A stretch of DNA of 64,000 bases from Chrysopilus asiliformis. Lineage: Eukaryota; Arthropoda; Insecta; Diptera; Rhagionidae. Made by a program: the position numbers and the translations under genes. Numbering within the stretch: the first letter of the stretch is position 1; each line of letters begins with the position of its first letter. Below the pieces are notes generated by a model. It was not told the origin of the DNA and ran no database searches. It saw only the letters and a program-made list of their open reading frames with translations. The DNA lies in contig OZ035962.1 in assembly GCA_964034945.1 (NCBI GenBank), positions 113,151,234 through 113,215,233 on the forward strand, given 5' to 3'. Of the stretch, positions 61,079-64,000 are shown one piece after another.

Positions 61079-63964
61079 CTAACCAACAACAGATGTAGAA
61101 CCCACAGATTCAGGTGGACGAGCCAACTCAAAAAAACACTTTTTCTTAAAAAGATTTACATTTCTAAGTGAACGAAGTTCCATTGGAAGGGAGTTCCAAA
61201 GTCTGGCCGCTCTCACATAAAAGGACAACTCCATTATTTTGTGTGAATGACGGGGAATTGAAATGAGTTTGACCCGTCGAGAAGTCAGAAAATTAATGTT
61301 TTTAAGCAGATAGGAAGGTAAACTAGTCAACAAAATCTTATAAAGGAAAACCAATGAACGATAGTTAAAAAACGCTTTCAGATCGCAACCTAGAAATTCC
61401 AAGACATAGGAAGAAATATGGTCAAACTTGCGGATTCCGTAAACAAAACGGACAACGGAGTTGAGGCATTTTTTTAAACGCTGAAAATTCTCAATAGAGC
61501 AACCGGAATAAACCTCACAGCCATAACTGAAAAAAGGTACAATTAGAGAAAGGGCAAGTCTTTTCCTTATGATCAGCGGCAGACGGACATTCAAGGAATT
61601 TAGCCTACGCAGAACCCCTATAGATTTAGAAATGATGGAACTGATATGGTCATTCCAAGTTAAAGATTCATCAATAATGAAACCAAGGTTTTTTACTTTA
61701 GTACTATAAGGAATAGGTAAATCACCCAAAAATACCTCAGGCAGTAGCCCCGATATAGATTTCCTACTAATTGCAATGACTTGAGTCTTGGCAGCATTGA
61801 TTCTAAGACGATTCTCAGAAGACCAAAGCATAAGAGAGTTTAAATCAGCATTAACCTCGTCAACACATCTGACACAACCAGAGCGATTTCCAATACAAAG
61901 AAACTGTAAGTCATCAGCGAAGAGATGAGGTTTACCGAAATTAAAAACCCCCGCAACATCATTCAGAAACATCAGGAAGAGAATTGGACCCAGAATAGAA
62001 CCCTGAGGCACACCTGAAAGTAGATCATTAGGAGATGATTGTCCTAGTTTCGTACGTACAATTTGGGAACGATTTGACAGAAAGCTGAGGATAAATTTAC
62101 ACGCCGTTCTGGAAAATTTGAAAAAACTCGCTAACTTATTCATCAAGATACAGTGATCAACGCTGTCAAAAGCCTTGCTGAAATCGATAAGAACAAGGAG
62201 AGCAAACTTGTTGCAATCAAGGGCTTTTCTACATTGTTCGGATAAATCCATAATGGTCGAAGTAGTGTTATACCCTTTTCTAAAACCAGATTGACACTCG
62301 TATATAAGATTGGAGCTATTAAGATGATCAACAATCTGAGATTTAATAAGTGTCTCAAGAATCTTAGATAAACAGGGAAGAATGCTAATTGGACGGTAAT
62401 CATGGAGTGATTTAGGAGAAATTACCTTATTAATTGGAGTTACTAATCCAAGCTTCCATTGGTCTGGGAAAACAGATTGCGTAATTGCCGAATTCAATAA
62501 GTAGAGTAAAACACTATCAATCACAGGAAGGATCAATTTAATGAATTTCAAGGGTATGCCATCAGAACCTACTGCACTCGAAGTAATCTTCGACACAGCA
62601 GAATACAAATCAAGTAACCCAACGTTGCAAAAAGAAAAACCATCAGGATCAACCAAAGATAAGTCAAAAACTACCGGAGAAGCGAATGAACTATCAGCAC
62701 CAGGTGCAAAGTAATTATTAAAATCCTCCGGAGAAAAAGGAGAGTCATGAGAAGAGTCTTTACAGGCTCCCAATTTACGAAGGGTCTTCCAAACAGTAGA
62801 GCTTTGTTGATTAGGAGGAAACAGAGATATTGCATACGAACGTTTGGCATCACGAATAAGCGTGTTAACCCGATTTCTGTGTTTGGTGAAAATTACCCAG
62901 TTTTCTGCTGTCTTGCAATTTTTAAAAGCACGAAAAGCCGAGTCTCTTTTTAAACGCGCATTGCGAATTTTAGTATTAAACCACGGGGATCTCTTAGATA
63001 GATTAGATGTTTTGATGGGGACATACTTGTTCAACAAATAAGTCAATCCATCAGTAAGAATACTGACTTGTTTATTAACATTTGTGGTAATAAAGATGTC
63101 ATCAAACATCAGCTCAGCCTCATACCGAAGTGACTGTAAATCAATATTGTTAAAATCCCTAAACGAAAAAGTAGAGGACACCTTAATAAGATCAAAAGGA
63201 AGTGACAAAGAGATAAGAGCGTGTCGAGAAATGCCAGGAATCCAAATATGATCCTTGCAGACAGGTTGAAGGTTACTACTGACTACAAAGAAATCAAGTA
63301 GAGATTCAGACCCATACTGAGGATCACAATACGTGGGAGCAAAATTTTTAGTAACAATATTGAGATTGAACTGGTTAAAAAAGGAAGAGCAACCGACCAG
63401 GTTTCTTTGAGTCAAAAGGTTACAATTGAAATCACCAACGAGGATAATGTAAGCGAATCTAGAGCAGAGATCCATAAGGACGTCAAAAAGTGACGAGAAT
63501 TTACCACCCGGGCAATAGACAACTCCCAACAGTAGAGAGGGATTAGATTTTACCTCAATAAAAAGATATTCAACATCTGGTGAACAGTCAGCTGTAACTA
63601 GAATAGATTGGAACTTAGATGAGATAAACAACGCAACACCACCACCACGGGAAGAGGTACGATCTGCTCTAAAGACATTAAACCCCTTAATAATTATAGA
63701 AGCATCGGATACGAATGGCTTAAGCCAGGTTTCTGTAACAGCAACCATATCAAAATCATTATTGTCGAAAATATTAACCACCTCATCCCATTTTCCAGAT
63801 CGATAACAGGGCTTGATGCTCTGGGCATTAAAATGACTGATGGACAGCACATCTAAATTGCTTGACACATGACCAAGGGGATCCTCTCCTCTACCATCAT
63901 AAGAAATCATAAGAGACGAACAAGTAGGAATTGGAATTGGATGGCCCAGGGGCAAAGGGCTCAT
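61079..63964 (-). CDS. Non-LTR retrotransposon ORF2: APE-type endonuclease + reverse transcriptase
   Basis: This 961-residue protein nicks target DNA and primes reverse transcription of its own RNA at the nick. The start is the ATG at 63964; an in-frame TAA lies 24 nt upstream. The endonuclease spans about residues 40-255: FNAQS (N46), TETW (E78), GGG (107-109), GDFN (177-180) and LLDFF (D224). The usual terminal Ser-Asp-His reads S246-R247-H248, so the Asp position is Arg. A linker follows to about 500. The reverse transcriptase has DYRPIS (522-527), QSGFRKG (558-564), motif A DFSKAFD (D594, D600), GVPQGSILGP (651-660), the catalytic FADD (D684, D685) and a thumb start LGFIIDESLTW (760-770). 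The tail has LWNSLP near 922, a signature common in CR1/Jockey-group ORF2s. No zinc knuckle or RNase H is visible. The length is normal for a complete ORF2. Family membership is certain; the clade and whether the endonuclease is active are inference. Confidence 0.96.
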   Translation of the reverse strand: MSPLPLGHPIPIPTCSSLMISYDGRGEDPLGHVSSNLDVLSISHFNAQSIKPCYRSGKWDEVVNIFDNNDFDMVAVTETWLKPFVSDASIIIKGFNVFRADRTSSRGGGVALFISSKFQSILVTADCSPDVEYLFIEVKSNPSLLLGVVYCPGGKFSSLFDVLMDLCSRFAYIILVGDFNCNLLTQRNLVGCSSFFNQFNLNIVTKNFAPTYCDPQYGSESLLDFFVVSSNLQPVCKDHIWIPGISRHALISLSLPFDLIKVSSTFSFRDFNNIDLQSLRYEAELMFDDIFITTNVNKQVSILTDGLTYLLNKYVPIKTSNLSKRSPWFNTKIRNARLKRDSAFRAFKNCKTAENWVIFTKHRNRVNTLIRDAKRSYAISLFPPNQQSSTVWKTLRKLGACKDSSHDSPFSPEDFNNYFAPGADSSFASPVVFDLSLVDPDGFSFCNVGLLDLYSAVSKITSSAVGSDGIPLKFIKLILPVIDSVLLYLLNSAITQSVFPDQWKLGLVTPINKVISPKSLHDYRPISILPCLSKILETLIKSQIVDHLNSSNLIYECQSGFRKGYNTTSTIMDLSEQCRKALDCNKFALLVLIDFSKAFDSVDHCILMNKLASFFKFSRTACKFILSFLSNRSQIVRTKLGQSSPNDLLSGVPQGSILGPILFLMFLNDVAGVFNFGKPHLFADDLQFLCIGNRSGCVRCVDEVNADLNSLMLWSSENRLRINAAKTQVIAISRKSISGLLPEVFLGDLPIPYSTKVKNLGFIIDESLTWNDHISSIISKSIGVLRRLNSLNVRLPLIIRKRLALSLIVPFFSYGCEVYSGCSIENFQRLKKCLNSVVRFVYGIRKFDHISSYVLEFLGCDLKAFFNYRSLVFLYKILLTSLPSYLLKNINFLTSRRVKLISIPRHSHKIMELSFYVRAARLWNSLPMELRSLRNVNLFKKKCFFELARPPESVGSTSVVG

Positions 63965-64000
63965 AAAGACAAATAATACAATAGAACATTAATGAAACCA

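Larger units (their letters stand above)
60399..64000 (-). mobile_element. Non-LTR retrotransposon (CR1/L2/Jockey-type), 3' part, cut by window edge
   Basis: A non-LTR (LINE-type) element reads right to left. The window holds ORF2 and the 3' UTR; any ORF1, the 5' UTR and the 5' target duplication lie beyond 64000. The 3' boundary is placed near 60399 because the minus strand there ends in three tandem AATTG units followed by unrelated A-rich sequence, with a short hairpin (AAGGCA, 3-nt loop, TGCCTT) about 10-25 bp before the tail. Short tandem tails with a nearby hairpin are typical of CR1/L2-group elements, whereas Jockey-type elements usually end in poly(A). ORF2 is uninterrupted, so this copy is young or under recent selection. 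Clade assignment needs an RT phylogeny. The absence of LTRs and of a pol polyprotein order argues against an LTR element. Confidence 0.93.

Overview
This is AT-rich eukaryotic DNA that looks like intergenic or intronic sequence from an insect. A fly is the best guess, from the mix of repeats, but the sequence does not settle the taxon. I recognise no complete host gene, tRNA, rRNA or CRISPR array. Apart from one retrotransposon protein, nearly all open frames are short and lack family motifs. What fills the window is mobile DNA of many kinds, often one element inside another.

The one large coding region is at the right edge on the minus strand (61079-63964). It is an uninterrupted 961-codon non-LTR retrotransposon ORF2 with an APE-type endonuclease, a reverse transcriptase and a C-terminal tail of the CR1/L2/Jockey group. 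Its 3' UTR runs to about 60399 and ends in a hairpin and a short AATTG repeat. The 5' part lies beyond the window.

DNA transposon remnants, left to right: a terminal-inverted-repeat (TIR) element at 17-484; a nested complex at 3758-5879, in which a 500-bp hAT-like MITE is split by a second hAT-like element with a clean 8-bp target duplication; a mariner transposase fragment near 10500; a TIR element at 12111-12460; a TA-flanked MITE at 12900-13331 with a second MITE inside it; a hAT element at 18335-19098 with a perfect 8-bp target duplication that encodes only a BED/C2H2-type zinc finger; an intact sister of the 500-bp MITE at 37291-37790; two copies of a TTAGGGTGACCA element (44865-45310 and 58749-59450, the second interrupted by a 336-bp insertion with a 9-bp target duplication); a near-palindromic CAGGG element at 45723-45960; a piggyBac-like TTAA element at 48988-49610; a 1,571-bp long-TIR element with a 9-bp target duplication, Mutator-like, at 49627-51197; and a 117-bp pogo/Tigger-type MITE at 56043-56159.

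Three further dispersed families carry (GACA/GGAC)n microsatellites. Family F1 (7568-8055; reversed at 48490-48794) is made of repeated modules of about 155 bp. Family F2 (19941-20462 reversed; 47102-47677; 51897-52497) has hairpins near both ends. Family F3 has looser copies at about 7208-7567, 15950-16480, 20580-20960 and 30130-30955. F1 and F2 share a phrase like 'aaatttcaagtcaatcggttcagc' just before the microsatellite. One F2 copy runs into a perfect tandem duplication of about 456 bp (52273-53192).

Weak signs of host or decayed coding sequence are listed with low confidence: a 57-bp minisatellite followed by a strong splice donor (25670-26064), a two-frame reading region (43851-44274), an ATG-less frame (27289-27494) and a small ORF (24029-24292). 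All element classes rest on termini, target duplications and motifs read by eye; no database search was run.
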